Origin: Owenia fusiformis
Taxonomy: Eukaryota > Annelida > Polychaeta > Sabellida > Oweniidae
Direction: 5' to 3'
DNA length: 64,000 nucleotides
NCBI GenBank assembly: GCA_903813345.2
Contig: CAIIXF020000003.1
Location: 25,621,248-25,685,247 of the forward strand
In this document: piece after piece, positions 10,701-20,643 of the stretch
Layout: every line of letters starts with the position of its first letter
How positions within the stretch are numbered: the first letter of the stretch is position 1
Position numbers and translations under genes: made by a program
Notes under the pieces: model-generated
Seen by the model: the letters and a program-made list of their open reading frames with translations, nothing else
Database searches by the model: none
What the model was told of the DNA's origin: nothing

Positions 10701-13700
10701 TTGACAAGCAGCTGTCTGACCTAACCAGACAGAGGGACCTTTTAGCACCTCGTATAGATGTCACTGGTGAATTGTGTGAGATGCAACAAGGTACTGATCA
10801 TCGTGAGATTAAAGAGGAACTCACTGACGATCAAGATAAACTTTGGAGAGGTAATTAAACATTTATTTGCTCTTGAAGCCCAGAGAGAGGCTTGTTAATA
10901 TTACTACCCTCCCATGTGACATTTTTGATAGATAATTATGTCACCACCACAAGTGATGACATATTGTTATAGTCTCCAACTGTTCAGCATTTGGTTTTGG
11001 TGGTTGGTGTTAGCATTTTGTGTTCAGTGTCTGGTGATCAGCATCTGTAGCAAATAGCAGGTGGTGACATTTTGCTTGTTTATGCCTTTTTTAAAGTTTT
11101 GAGCCAAAATTCAAAACACAGAAACGAATTCAAGTAACTTAAGAAAATGTACAGTTCACGTCAAATTTAAATTTCTCGCAAGCCTGAGTGGAAATCACTT
11201 TCATGTAAATGAATGAAAAATAATTAATAATAAAAGAAATATGCTAATAAATAATTAAGTACTGATAATATCCTTTCTGAAATATGCTTGTAATGAGATT
11301 TAGAATGTCATCGAAAATGTCAGTTTATTCATTCAATTTCATTTTATACAAATACTCTCTTCTTCTTTGTAATATATCAATGTGATAAATATTCAATGGG
11401 TGTCTAGTAGAAATGGCATGACAATATTATAGAAATGACATGACAATATTGTTAATCATTCATTCCACTGACTTGTAAGAACTGAGGTACACCCCCAAAA
11501 TGCAATCTGATTTTCAACGCCGTTTCGGTGCCAAATTTCGAAATGGGACCAAATGGACAGACTAGTCTGGTGGCAAATTTTGGTGTCAAAAGGTTTCGGT
11601 GCCGGAACGGTGCCAGAACAGCGCTGAATTTTTTCGATGCCGAAACGGTGCCGAATTATATTGGCTGTGTAGAATTTATGTGTCATTGAATTTTTTTCAA
11701 GGGGAGACATAAAATGCCATCTTTTGGTTAGTTAAAAACAATAAGAACCACACGAGTCTAATCTTATCTAGATGCCCCAAAGAATATGAGGGAAAATTGT
11801 GTGACTACTATGATATTATGTATATTTTATATGTAAATGTAACTGCTTTCAAATGTTTTTTCTATGAATAAAAAAATGATTAAACAAAAAAAGTTAGTTA
11901 TTTGACCAGGTTTTTTATTGTCTGTTTTAGAAAAACACAAAGCCTCTGTGAAAGCTCACTATGCTAAACAGAAGAAGGAACGTGAGAATCAAAAGCAGGA
12001 AGAAAGAACAGTAACAACAGATGCTGAACTATGGGCCAGGCTAGACCAATTAGAACTTGCAGAATTCAAGGCCCGGGAAATGACAGCCGAGAAGTAAGTT
12101 ATGCTGAATTAGTATGTTTGTATCCTTTTTGGGAGCTATTTTGACAATGTAAAATGCAGAGCTTTTTATTTTGAAATGAGAAACTGTAGATTTTTGTCAT
12201 TGATTATTAGACTCCAGATTGAAAATCTGGAGTCTATTGTTTTTGCCTGTTTTCTTTATTATTATTATTATTATTCTTCCTCCTCACCAAATTTCTCGTC
12301 AACTATAACAGCTTACTTAATCCAACTAACATGGTTAACTAAGAACTGTATCCGGCTTTCTGGGAAATTAGGTCAAATTTCTATCTAGGTCATAGGTCAA
12401 GAACTAGGTCAAATCTTGGATTTTCACTAATTCACCACTTTTCTCAGTCGTCTTTCAATATTTTTGATCCGGGTTTTTTTCATCATGTTCCTTGGAAAAA
12501 ACGCTAATTCCGAAAGGCAAATCGTTTTTTGATTACTCTTACCGATTTTGAGATATTGCGTCCGAAAAGTAGGTCAGAACAAAAAACTCTCCAAATTCAA
12601 CATGTGAGTTATGAAATAAGTGTAGAATGATCTCAGGAATCCGAATCTGCAAACCAAATTTGGATCGGCCTTCCGGTTCGGAAGTTATGGCGTTTTGAAA
12701 GCTCAAAAATCGCTAAATTTGGTGCCTATGTTAAGTCAATGGGAAAAAAGACTTTTTCGAACTGTAAAATACAGGATATTGACTGAGTACAGCTTAACAT
12801 AATGAATGCTTATAAAAGAAGGGGACCTCAAAAGCTACATATCTTCAAAATTTGGACACCAAAATGCCTAGGTCAAAATCTAGGTCAAATTCATAGTTTT
12901 TCCTTATTTTTACGATTCTGACACTACACTTTAATAATTTACTTCAAAATTTTGTATACAGGTAGCAAAGAGTGTGCTAATAGTGTTAGCCTTTTGCCGT
13001 CAGAAAGTATTTTGACCCACTTTTGAGATATGGTGTCCGAAAAGTAGGTCAAAATAAAAAGTTCTCCAGATTCAACGTATGAGTTATGAATTAAGGGTAG
13101 AATTTTCTCAGGAATCTGAATCTGCAAACCAAATTTCAATCCGACTTCCGGTTCGGAAGTTATGGCGTGTCCAAAAAGTAGGTCAAAATAAAAAAATTCC
13201 AAATTTAACGTATGAGTTATGAATTAGGGGTAGAATTTTGTCAGGAATCTGGATCTGCAAACCAAATTTCGATCCGACTTCCGGTTTGAAAGTTATGGCG
13301 TTTTGAAAGCTCAAAAATCGCTAAATTTGGTGCCCCATGTTATGTCAATGAGAAAAAGGATTTTTTGAAGTGTAAAATACCAGATATAGACTGAGTACAG
13401 CTTAATATTCTGAAAGCCTATAAAAGGAGGGGACCTCGAAGGCTATCTAGCTTTAAAATTTGGACGCAAAAATGCCTTGGTCAAGATCTAGGTCAAATTC
13501 ATAGTTTTTCCTTATTTTTGCGATTCTGACATTACACTTTAAGGATTTGGTTCAAAATTTTGTATACAGGTAGCAAAGAGTGTGCTTATAGTGTTAGCCT
13601 TCTGCCGTCAGAAAGTTTTTTGACCCAATTTTGAGATATGGTGTCCGAAATGTAGGTCAAAATAAAAAATTCTCCAAATTTAACGTATGAGTTATGAATT

Positions 13701-15304
13701 AGGGGTAGAATTTTCTCAGAAATCAGAATCTTTAAACCAAATTTCAATCTAACTTCTGGTTAGATAGTTATAGCGGTTTGAAGTCTCGAAAAGTCGATAT
13801 GATGATATCCCCATGTTAAGCCAATAGAGTCGAAGATAGCCTTCTTAAAAGTTGTCTAAATGTCTATATTCTAGCTGACTCAGCTTATTCTGAATGACTC
13901 AGCTTACAAGTACTGGATGACTCAGCTTAAAAAAAGTTTTAAATCTGGAGTCTTAAATTGAACTTGTTCAATTTACATGTCTAGTTTTTATTGTGGTGGT
14001 CTACAACTTTTTGTGGATGGTATTCAGTGGTTGGTGTTTGATAGTTGGTGGTCGGCATTCAGTGGTCACTGTCTTTAAAAATGGCTGGTGGTGACATTTT
14101 GCATTTAAATGCCTTGTTTTTATTTGATTTCAGTTTATCTGATGCTGAAGATAGTTCCAATCAGCTCCCAGAGAGGACGCAAAAACATGTCACATGGGCT
14201 GGGAATGAGCAGACAGAATCAGAAGACAGCTTTGAAAGTAGTTCTGGTTCATATTCGGAGGAGGAATACAGTAGTGATGAGGCCATAGAGTCCCCACGTG
14301 TGATCAACTTCAGTCATGGGCCATCTCCTGATAAAACTTCAGAGCAGGTCCATACCCAAAATCTATTTAACTGTTGAACTTTGATAATTTAAAAGTCGCA
14401 TCATTAATTTTGTTTATATGATAATTGTTTTGCTAAACTAAACTACAAGTAAAAATTAAATGATATACACAAAATGATTTTGAAAAACTACTTTTAGGAA
14501 AGTCCAAATAATAATGACCAAATAGAATCTCCCAGAGACATCTATAGGCTATTTACAAATGATGGGCCTCGCTCAATACTCAAAGCTAGCACTGCGGAAA
14601 TAAAAGAAGAGAGACTGGAAAAACCTCTGCTCACCAGTTCATTAGCAGTAAGTGTACTTTCCAGAATATCTGCCGGTTGTAGTCTGATTTCTCAATTGCT
14701 ATTTCTGATTTTGTTAAATACTGATTAGAGAATATTATCGATAAATTAGAATTAAATAGTAGTAATAACAATAATATCAATAAATTATTGACATTTTGTC
14801 AGAAATTAAGTTGGCTTGACAAGATTTAAGATTAAACCAAACAATATCCCACAATTCAATACAATATAGTGTTGCAATAATATGCAGTTTAGTAAAAAAT
14901 AATAGAGATAACAAATGGATAGTCCAGTGTATCACTTTGTAAATTGAATGTATAATGGATCAATAAAGTTATGGAAAAAATGTTTATTTACCCTAACATA
15001 GGCTGTATCCAAAAGGTTGATAACTGCCTTTGGTTGTAAAAGCCATCCCATTTATCTTTTATATATCATACATTATTAATTGAACTACTGTATTTTCTTT
15101 CAGGCATTTTCTGGGAAAATTGTTGAAAGAACACCTGATCCTGTAATAGAAGAAAAAGACAATCTAACTACAACTGAAAACATTTTGGCAGGACAAGGAC
15201 CTTCTCAACATAAAAGGATGGAATGTAAAACTGACAATCCAATATCCAATCCCCCAAAGAAAATATCAAAATTTAAAGCTCAGAGGATGCAGGCAAAACA
15301 GTGA
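7625..15304 (+). CDS. URI1: Unconventional prefoldin RPB5 interactor (URI), complete gene
   Basis: Eight exons join in frame: 7625-7734, 9622-9700, 10394-10529, 10698-10850, 11931-12093, 14134-14347, 14498-14647, 15104-15304. They give 401 residues and a TGA stop. All introns are GT/AG; the exon 6 donor (CAG/GTCCAT) is the weakest. URI is an alpha-class prefoldin subunit of the R2TP/prefoldin-like complex that assembles RNA polymerases through RPB5. Diagnostic parts are RLREEQEK (19-26), the prefoldin core with VPFGSKAFMPGQLVH and LLGDNWFA from residue 64, ELWARLDQLE (192-201, like the human ELWARLEELE box), a Ser/Glu-rich stretch (220-285), DIYRLF and PRSILK (about 299-314), and the C-terminal AFSGKI and KISKFKAQRMQ. 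Human URI is about 535 residues; this form has a shorter acidic region. An acceptor-like TTTGCAG at 7598-7604 suggests a 5' non-coding exon upstream. Confidence 0.93.
8518..8664. mobile_element. Tc1/mariner (pogo/Tigger-like) MITE, copy 1
   Basis: 147 bp flanked by TA (8516-8517, 8665-8666). The ends CAGTGAAACCTGTTAAGT and CAGTAAAACCTGTCTAAGT (right end complemented) are inverted repeats. TA target and CAGT ends fit pogo-type elements. A second copy lies at 55147. Confidence 0.7.
8950..8981 (+). mobile_element. 80-bp MULE-like MITE, truncated 3' half
   Basis: Matches the right half (AGTTTATAACTAGACT...GTAGGGTA) of the family described at 43865. The left half is not present. Confidence 0.45.
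9032..9552. mobile_element. Long-TIR element with 5-bp duplication, in URI1 intron 1
   Basis: 521 bp with 73-bp terminal inverted repeats (9032-9104 and 9480-9552, about two mismatches) containing GCCTGACTACGGTAAAGTC. It is flanked by AGGTT (9027-9031, 9553-9557). The ends CAC...GTG plus a 5-bp duplication would fit a Transib-type origin, but the terminal heptamer is not typical. Confidence 0.8.
9622..9700 (+). CDS. URI1: URI1 exon 2 (seed of an 80-bp tandem repeat)
   Basis: 79 nt after acceptor TTTTAG and before donor GTGAGA. It encodes NKFRSDYVDLQSRLKSLPEK and then VKHDIM, matching human KKVDNDYNALRERLSTLPDK. Bases 9641-9700 and the first 20 bases of the following intron are repeated three more times just downstream. 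Confidence 0.9.
9641..9995 (+). repeat. 80-bp tandem repeat derived from URI1 exon 2 and its donor site
   Basis: Exact 80-bp period: units start at 9641, 9721, 9801 and 9881, with a partial fifth at 9961-9995. Each unit holds the last 60 bases of exon 2, a 5' splice site (GTGAGA in the true exon, GTAAGA in copies 2-4) and 14 bases more of intron. Reading from one copy into the next meets a TAG within the intron part, so only the first donor keeps the URI1 frame. Confidence 0.95.
10394..10529 (+). CDS. URI1: URI1 exon 3
   Basis: 136 nt after TTGTAG and before GTAAGG. It encodes VPFGSKAFMPGQLVHCNEIL and then VLLGDNWFAERS, the prefoldin beta-hairpin segment and the strongest family match in the gene. 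Confidence 0.94.
10570..10638. mobile_element. Mini element of the CACTGG(C)GGATCCAG type, 69 bp
   Basis: The ends CACTGGTGGATCCA and TGGATCCATCAGTG are inverted repeats around a C-rich core. It has a perfect 5-bp duplication GTACT (10565-10569, 10639-10643), in URI1 intron 3. It is related to the larger element at 39895. Confidence 0.75.
10698..10850 (+). CDS. URI1: URI1 exon 4
   Basis: 153 nt after TATGTAG and before GTAATT. It completes the second prefoldin helix (IDKQLSDLTRQRDLLAPRI) and continues into an acidic linker (REIKEELTDDQDKLWR). Confidence 0.85.
10938..11070 (+). mobile_element. Hairpin-ended element, family 1 copy b (short, no tandem core)
   Basis: Starts with the hairpin ATGTCACCACC...AGTGATGACAT, continues with AGTCTCCAAC and GGTTGGTGTT-type words, and ends with GGTGGTGACAT at 11070. 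The terminal arm repeats one arm of the starting hairpin. It lies in URI1 intron 4. Confidence 0.7.
11931..12093 (+). CDS. URI1: URI1 exon 5
   Basis: 163 nt after TGTTTTAG and before GTAAGT. A Lys/Glu-rich charged stretch is followed by ELWARLDQLELAEFKARE, the conserved box shared with human URI. Confidence 0.9.
12209..13953 (+). mobile_element. Hairpin-ended element with 608-bp tandem cores (family 2)
   Basis: 1745 bp in URI1 intron 5. The left end is AGACTCCAGATT-gaa-AATCTGGAGTCT (12209-12235) and the right end AAATCTGGAGTCT (13941-13953), so one hairpin arm recurs at the other end. Inside, a unit of about 608 bp is repeated (AGGTAGCAAAGAGTGTGCT at 12959 and 13567), with shorter echoes of CTTCCGGTTCGGAAGTTATGG at 12668, 13144 and 13278. 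There is no coding capacity. This plan resembles Helentron-derived non-autonomous elements and bivalve pearl elements (inference). Confidence 0.8.
13988..14097 (+). mobile_element. Family 1 element, copy c, 5'-truncated
   Basis: Shares GGTCTACAAC, GTGGTTGGTGTT and the terminal GGTGGTGACATTTTGC with copy b but lacks the starting hairpin. It abuts the family 2 element and ends 36 nt before URI1 exon 6. Confidence 0.55.
14134..14347 (+). CDS. URI1: URI1 exon 6, acidic Ser/Glu-rich segment
   Basis: 214 nt after TTTGATTTCAG. It encodes a Ser/Glu/Asp-rich low-complexity region followed by SPRVINFSHG, the counterpart of human IPTIYFSHT. Its donor, CAG/GTCCAT, lacks the usual A at +3. Repeat copies end only 37 nt before the exon. 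Confidence 0.85.
14498..14647 (+). CDS. URI1: URI1 exon 7
   Basis: 150 nt after CTTTTAG and before GTAAGT, phase 0 at both ends. It encodes SPRDIYRLF and PRSILKAS, corresponding to human ADIYRAF and PRKSILKS. Confidence 0.88.
15104..15304 (+). CDS. URI1: URI1 exon 8 (stop codon)
   Basis: 201 nt after TTTCTTTCAG, ending with TGA at 15302-15304. It encodes AFSGKIVERTPDP and, at the C-terminus, KKISKFKAQRMQAKQ, matching human AFSGTVIE and RVSKFKAARLQQKD. A variant poly(A) signal ATTAAA lies at 15329-15334. Confidence 0.9.
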   Translation, partial: AFSGKIVERTPDPVIEEKDNLTTTENILAGQGPSQHKRMECKTDNPISNPPKKISKFKAQRMQAKQ

Positions 15305-15435
15305 TATGGTGAAAATATAGTGCAGTAAATTAAACATAGTAATATACAGCTCAAGTTTCCAAAAAGACATATTGTTGTTTTCAAATGATTATCAGAAAAC
15401 AATACAGGCATTGGATAATATGGGTATTTAAAGGG

Positions 15436-15594
15436 CAGGCCAAAAATTCTTTCAAAATCATGTAGTTTTTCATCATTCTGAGCAATTTCTAATAAGTGAT
15501 TTTTGCCATTTTTGGGCCAAAATTGTCAGAAGTGAACTCCCCCTGGAATTTTTCAAAAAGTGAACCCCCCTTGGCAATCCTGGCTACGGGACTG
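15436..15594 (-). mobile_element. CAGGCCCGTAGCC element, copy 2 (internally deleted end)
   Basis: 159 bp, opposite orientation to copy 1. It keeps the complete end CCTGGCTACGG(G)ACTG on the right but only CAGGCC on the left, yet it is flanked by a perfect 5-bp duplication AAGGG (15431-15435, 15595-15599). Confidence 0.8.
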
Positions 15595-17804
15595 AAGGGG
15601 CAATATCTATAGTTCTGTATTACCCCATCAACAGACTTAGTAAGACAAATCTTTTCAAATTACAGAGCTTGAAAATTGCCTATCTAGTTACCATCTAGAT
15701 ATATATAAAATATGCACTAACCGAACACAGATTGGACAAATGATGGTATAAAGAAGGTTTGTACATGTACAACTTCAACACTGCCAAGGTATTTATTTTT
15801 TATCAGCTTGCGGTTGGTATAAAACTAGTTACTCATTTAAATGTAAGCCAAAGACAATGGTTAATGAAAAACATCAGGTTACACAGTTTACCTAATAACA
15901 TGGATAAAAAATACTGTAAACTGTTTCAATTTGATGCTTTAATTTTCACCATTGCCTGTATAGTGGCTGCTATTTTATTTGGTTGGTTTTGTGAAAATAT
16001 CTTAAAAATACTGTAGGATAACACTGGCAATTCATGACTGAATTGAGATTTTAATTCACAAAATCTTCTACAAAATTGCTGATTTGTCAAATTGAAAAAA
16101 CACCAAATTAAACCACTTTACTGCACATATGCTTTTGATTAAGATAAACACTATATATTATGAAAATGTTGAGACAAAAGCTATTGGAAGGTATCAACTA
16201 ACAGGTCACAGTGCTTATTCATTTGCTTAGATTACAATTCGATCTTTGCAAATGAGTGAAAAGTAATCACACATCTTTTTATCAGATAAATCTATATATT
16301 ACTTAAAGGGATAATATAACAAATAGGAATTAATGTTTTTTTGGTTCAACTTAATCTATTCATTTGATCATATAGCCACTTATCATACCTTTGGAGAAAT
16401 AAGGAAATACAGAAGGTTCAAGATTTTAGATACAGGGTTTATCCCAAGGGAAATCAGTGAGATGCACATATTTCCAGGGGGGTAAACAGTTACTGTGTTT
16501 AAAACTAACTCTGATGTATCTATTCTAATACCTACTTAGGCTCTATAAATCTGTTTTTTGAAATTGATATTTTGCAACAAATTTTTTTGAATTTTTTACC
16601 TTTTATCTCTGAAAATTACTACATCATGAAGAACTTAAATCACATATTCAATGTTTTGGGAGTGGGTAGTGGAAGTCTAACCTTTTTAGAATCTTCATCT
16701 GAAAAATCAATTTTTGAGGAAAATTTGTTCTTTGAGTCAGCATGGAATCAATTTTAGATATATTTTCATAACATATCATGATGTTGCATATATAAAAGAC
16801 TGAAAACATTCCAGAGCCCAAGATCAGATGATTCTTGCTGCAGAAAATTACACTATCAGACTATAGTTATCACCAATTAAGCAACTTGATCTCACATACA
16901 GCCATAAAATGAGATTAAACCTTAATTAATATAGCAAATAGCTTCAACTCTAGCCATAAGCTACATAAGGCAAGTCAGGCCTTGTTAACCAAGTCTTGGT
17001 CAATATGCATTTGAGATCAACATTTGCTGGTTTTATCGATGTATAACATTTACAAAATCTCCTATGAGAGATTGGATTTTCTCATATGACTCCGATTCAG
17101 CCACGTTTATCCCACAAGGGCCCATAAAGATGTAGCCATCTTTCATCATGAGAAGTCACATGTACTTGTGCAAAGACTTGGATACAAACGTGTATGTGTG
17201 ATTTGTTTCTCGGTCATACTGGCCCACATTAACATTTTGGAATGTTACACTTTGAAAACTGCTATATTATAAGTGTAACATTCCTGTCATGTGCTTTAGG
17301 ATTGGTGTGCAGGTGTCACCTCATAAATCTTCTCATCAAAATTCCAGAACTTGAAACTGCTTATTAGTTCAATTTCAATGTCATTTCATGTTCATTATAC
17401 CAATTATCCATGAAGTAGGTCATTTTCACATTTTTATGCTTTATGTGGATATTTATAATTAACACAATAGGATGATAGAGGAGAATACATTGTTCATATT
17501 GATAATATAATCCAAGTATTTACAGAGCTTTAGATTAACTGTTTAAATTAACCCCTACATCACATCCCATCCTTGGCCCAAGAGTAATTCATTGCATTAC
17601 ATGATCTGCTATGAAAGCAGTGAAGGACCGATCTTGAAGGATGATCACATCCTGCCATTAGTGAAGGGATCATCCCCGGGGACCATCCAGGTTTTCTGAC
17701 AGAGCATTCAAATATAGAGTTACTATTTTAAACAGTTTATTCCATTGTAAGATATAACATACGAATATGTGTAGAATTTACATAAATAAGGGTTATGTAC
17801 TGGG

Positions 17805-17910
17805 AGGTTTTGGATATGGGGTTTATCCAGAGGGAGGTATGCATATCTACCTGAGGGACCGTAGGGACCGAAGGTAGTCACGAGGGATGAACCCAATATC
17901 TAAACCGACC
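17805..17910. repeat. Short inverted-repeat element
   Basis: The left arm GGTTTTGGATATGGGGTTTA and right arm (complement) GGTTTAGATATTGGGTTCAT pair imperfectly around about 60 bp. Related GGATAT..GTTTATCC words recur at 16430 and 26945. Confidence 0.5.
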
Positions 17911-18915
17911 GTACGTAACTGCTTTATCCTATACCAAGTAGAGTTGTCAGGGGCATATGGCCATTTCAATAGTACAAGGTGTAAAAATAAACAAATCATT
18001 CATATGCTAAGTCATTTTATTGCATCATTACCGGAAGCAGGGAGATATGCACCGGGAGCGGGAAGATATGCACCGAAGCGGGAGATATGGCGGGAGATAT
18101 GGAGGTTCTGGATATGGAAACCTCAAAATCAGGATACGGGATATATCTTACCAAATTATCACCCTAAAACTCCACTTGGCATAGGATAATGTTGCATATT
18201 TTCCACAAATCTTTAAAGTTTACATTTATTGTAATTAACATTTTTTAATTCAAAGGAAGAGATCAATTCTATTCATATTCTATCAAAAGTTCATTTATTT
18301 ATTTATTTAGGTAATTCTGAAAAATGTTCCTTATCACAATATGTTCTCTTGATCGTTTCAAGGGTGAAAAAGATTGTATCAAATTTTCTCAGTCTTGGAC
18401 GATGGGAAAAAATAGTTAAACAATGGTGATACAGCATGATGGGTCATGGCCACCCTTGAAGAGAAATATCACCATCCCCTGTTTGTTTTGGATCTACACC
18501 AACTTGTATGTGCTGGATATATACACCAGATGAAGCCAAATGTCATAACACAATAGAACCATCAAGAAAAACACCAGCTACAATTTCTTACCAGCTGCAA
18601 CCCACGTGGTATCAGTTATTTTAGATATATCTAGTATCTACACCAGCTCCATATAATAAGCTGTAGGTGTATTTCCCGAAGGTTTTTTGCTGTCAGTAAA
18701 GCCATATAGAATACTAACTCAAGATAAGACATTCTGTTCTTGAATAGTTTTATGTAAAGCCCTATCATATGACATATCCTCTCCTTAGAAACCAAGTCAG
18801 GTCCTTATTTCAACTTATTAGACACGAGATGTCTCGGATGTGTTATTGAATCTACAGTCATGCTTTTTCTCAATCGAAAACTATAATAGCTGCAAGACTT
18901 TGAAAATGTTATTGA

Positions 18916-19176
18916 TATAAGGCGTATTATTTTAAATGCCTTGATCGAGAACTTGGCGAACTTCTTGCAAGAACCAAAGATTACGCTGGTGTTTTGTGGC
19001 ATGTTGTACTTGGAATAGGAAATGATAGGAGCAACCACCCTGCATACAGAGTTATAATGAGGCTAACTAGGCATCTAATGAATGATGAGACTTTGACATA
19101 TGAACTCATCAACCAAAGTCATCTTGTTTCACCCTACGTTCCATTATCATCTCAAGTAATCTGTTTAGCTTCCTGA
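18916..19176 (+). pseudogene. Unrecognised coding-like fragment
   Basis: An open stretch of about 86 codons reads CLDRELGELLARTKDYAG, then VLWHVVLGIGNDRSNHPAYR, then VIMRLTRHLMNDETLTYELI. Its amino-acid make-up and balanced codons are protein-like, unlike the AT-rich surroundings. There is no clear start codon or polypyrimidine acceptor, and GTAATC after LSSQ could be a donor. I do not recognise the family. It may be a lone exon, an old gene fragment or transposon debris. Confidence 0.35.
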
Positions 19177-20169
19177 TTACGTTTTAAGCGTCTGTAGCAT
19201 TGGAAAAATGGTTGAAATAACATGATGTAGACAAAACGTATGTTTATGGTTTATTTTGGCGTGTTATGCCACCAGCACCTTTTGTTTTGCCTACTAATGT
19301 ATGTAGTGAATAACATTTTACATTGAATACGCCCAGGTCCATAAAACTCCTATACTCACTCATAAAATTTGTTATTTAAGTACATATGAATCATTTACCA
19401 TTAAGTAGCATGTACGAAATAGTTCTAGTATAGAAGAGTAAAATACACTCGCCAATGTACATAGGGGTATATGCAATACTTGCCAGTACAGTCATTATTT
19501 GAGTGTAAAACACTCGCCAGTGAAGTGCTATATACGAGGATAAAACACTTGGATTTAAATGTATACCGTGATATATAACATTGCATATGTATCGAATGTC
19601 TTTAAACTTATTTGACAAGATTGAAATAATCGAATCTAGAATAGCACACATACTTAATGAATAAAATTAGATTAAACGCGATAAACTTAACACTGTATTA
19701 CCGATAAATTCTAAAACCATCTTGTATTACGATAAGAAGTAGTGGCCCGAAAGTACACGTTTAGTAAAGTAATCATTTATCGCACAGCAACATTATGAGC
19801 TCCAAGATGTGATTTCTAGACAAATGTTTGCACATGCAGCCTTTAGGAACGACAATCTGCAAACTCTTAATCAATAAGGCGATCAGTCAGAGCTATTCTA
19901 CGGAGGTGCTTTATTTAGTAATTATAGTACAGTTGTAGAAAAACGGACGCTTCTTCCCCAGGCGGATAATTGGAAAACGGTAAAGTCAACGAGGTCTTAT
20001 TGCTACTTTGGTAGAGACTAAGATGTAAAACACGATCTATATTGGTGCTTGACACAGATCTGTTATTATGGACAATGCAAATGTATCGGTGATAGAAAAA
20101 GCAGAGGCGCATGTAAGGAAGAAGAGGAGAGGTTGCTGGCTTGAATTGTTTGTTTAGAGTTAACAGGGA

Positions 20170-20643
20170 ATGTATATGTGCACTTGTGGTCACACAAACA
20201 CAAAAATTATGGAACTGCATAACTTTAGCAATACGTCAATCGCACAAACATTCGTCATCACCATTCTCATTGTTGCCGTATTCCTCTGCACAAAAACGAC
20301 GTATGACAGCCTCAGAAAGCGCTGGGCACAAGTGACGATCGTCGTGGTAGGGGCGGGTCCAGTGGGTCTGATATCAGTTCTGATCGCTGCAGCCACTGGG
20401 AAATGTACTCGTATAATCGTCTATGAGAGTAAATCTCGGCATGAACTTCTCAGTCGAAGGTACCAGATCGGCATTGACTCCCGAAGTGTGCTTTTTCTAC
20501 AGCAGCTTGGTGTAGACTTTGATAACATTGAGGGATGTTGGCAAATGAAGAAGTTCTACACAAGGACTAATGTGTTTCAACAGTACATCTTGGATAATCT
20601 TTACAAGTATGAGAGCCTCATTCAAGTCAAACTAAGCACAAAG
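20170..20643 (+). CDS. Monooxygenase-like gene, exon 1 (membrane anchor and FAD loop)
   Basis: Two in-frame ATGs, 20170 and 20209; the second has purine-rich context and G at +4. It encodes a hydrophobic segment, the GAGPVG nucleotide loop, and a region ending KYESLIQVKLSTK at donor GTAAGT (phase 0). The arrangement after the loop (RYQIGIDSRSVLFLQQLGV) resembles MICAL-type flavin domains. Confidence 0.85.

Larger units (their letters stand above)
15305..20169. other. Intergenic region between URI1 and the monooxygenase gene
   Basis: AT-rich. It holds a CAGGCCC-type element (15436-15594), a small inverted-repeat element (17805-17910) and a coding-like fragment (18916-19176). Around 15900-16016 a 38-codon frame ends in a hydrophobic stretch (FTIACIVAAILFGWF); this is unsupported. 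Nothing recognisable in 16020-17800 or 19180-20100. Confidence 0.5.

Noticed and set aside
12939-13202. 87-codon minus-strand frame
   Set aside because: Inside the family 2 element and repeated with its core unit; no coding features.
15759-16016. 85-codon frame with a C-terminal hydrophobic tail
   Set aside because: Could be a tail-anchored micropeptide, but there is no conserved feature and the region may be URI1 3' UTR; not called as a gene.
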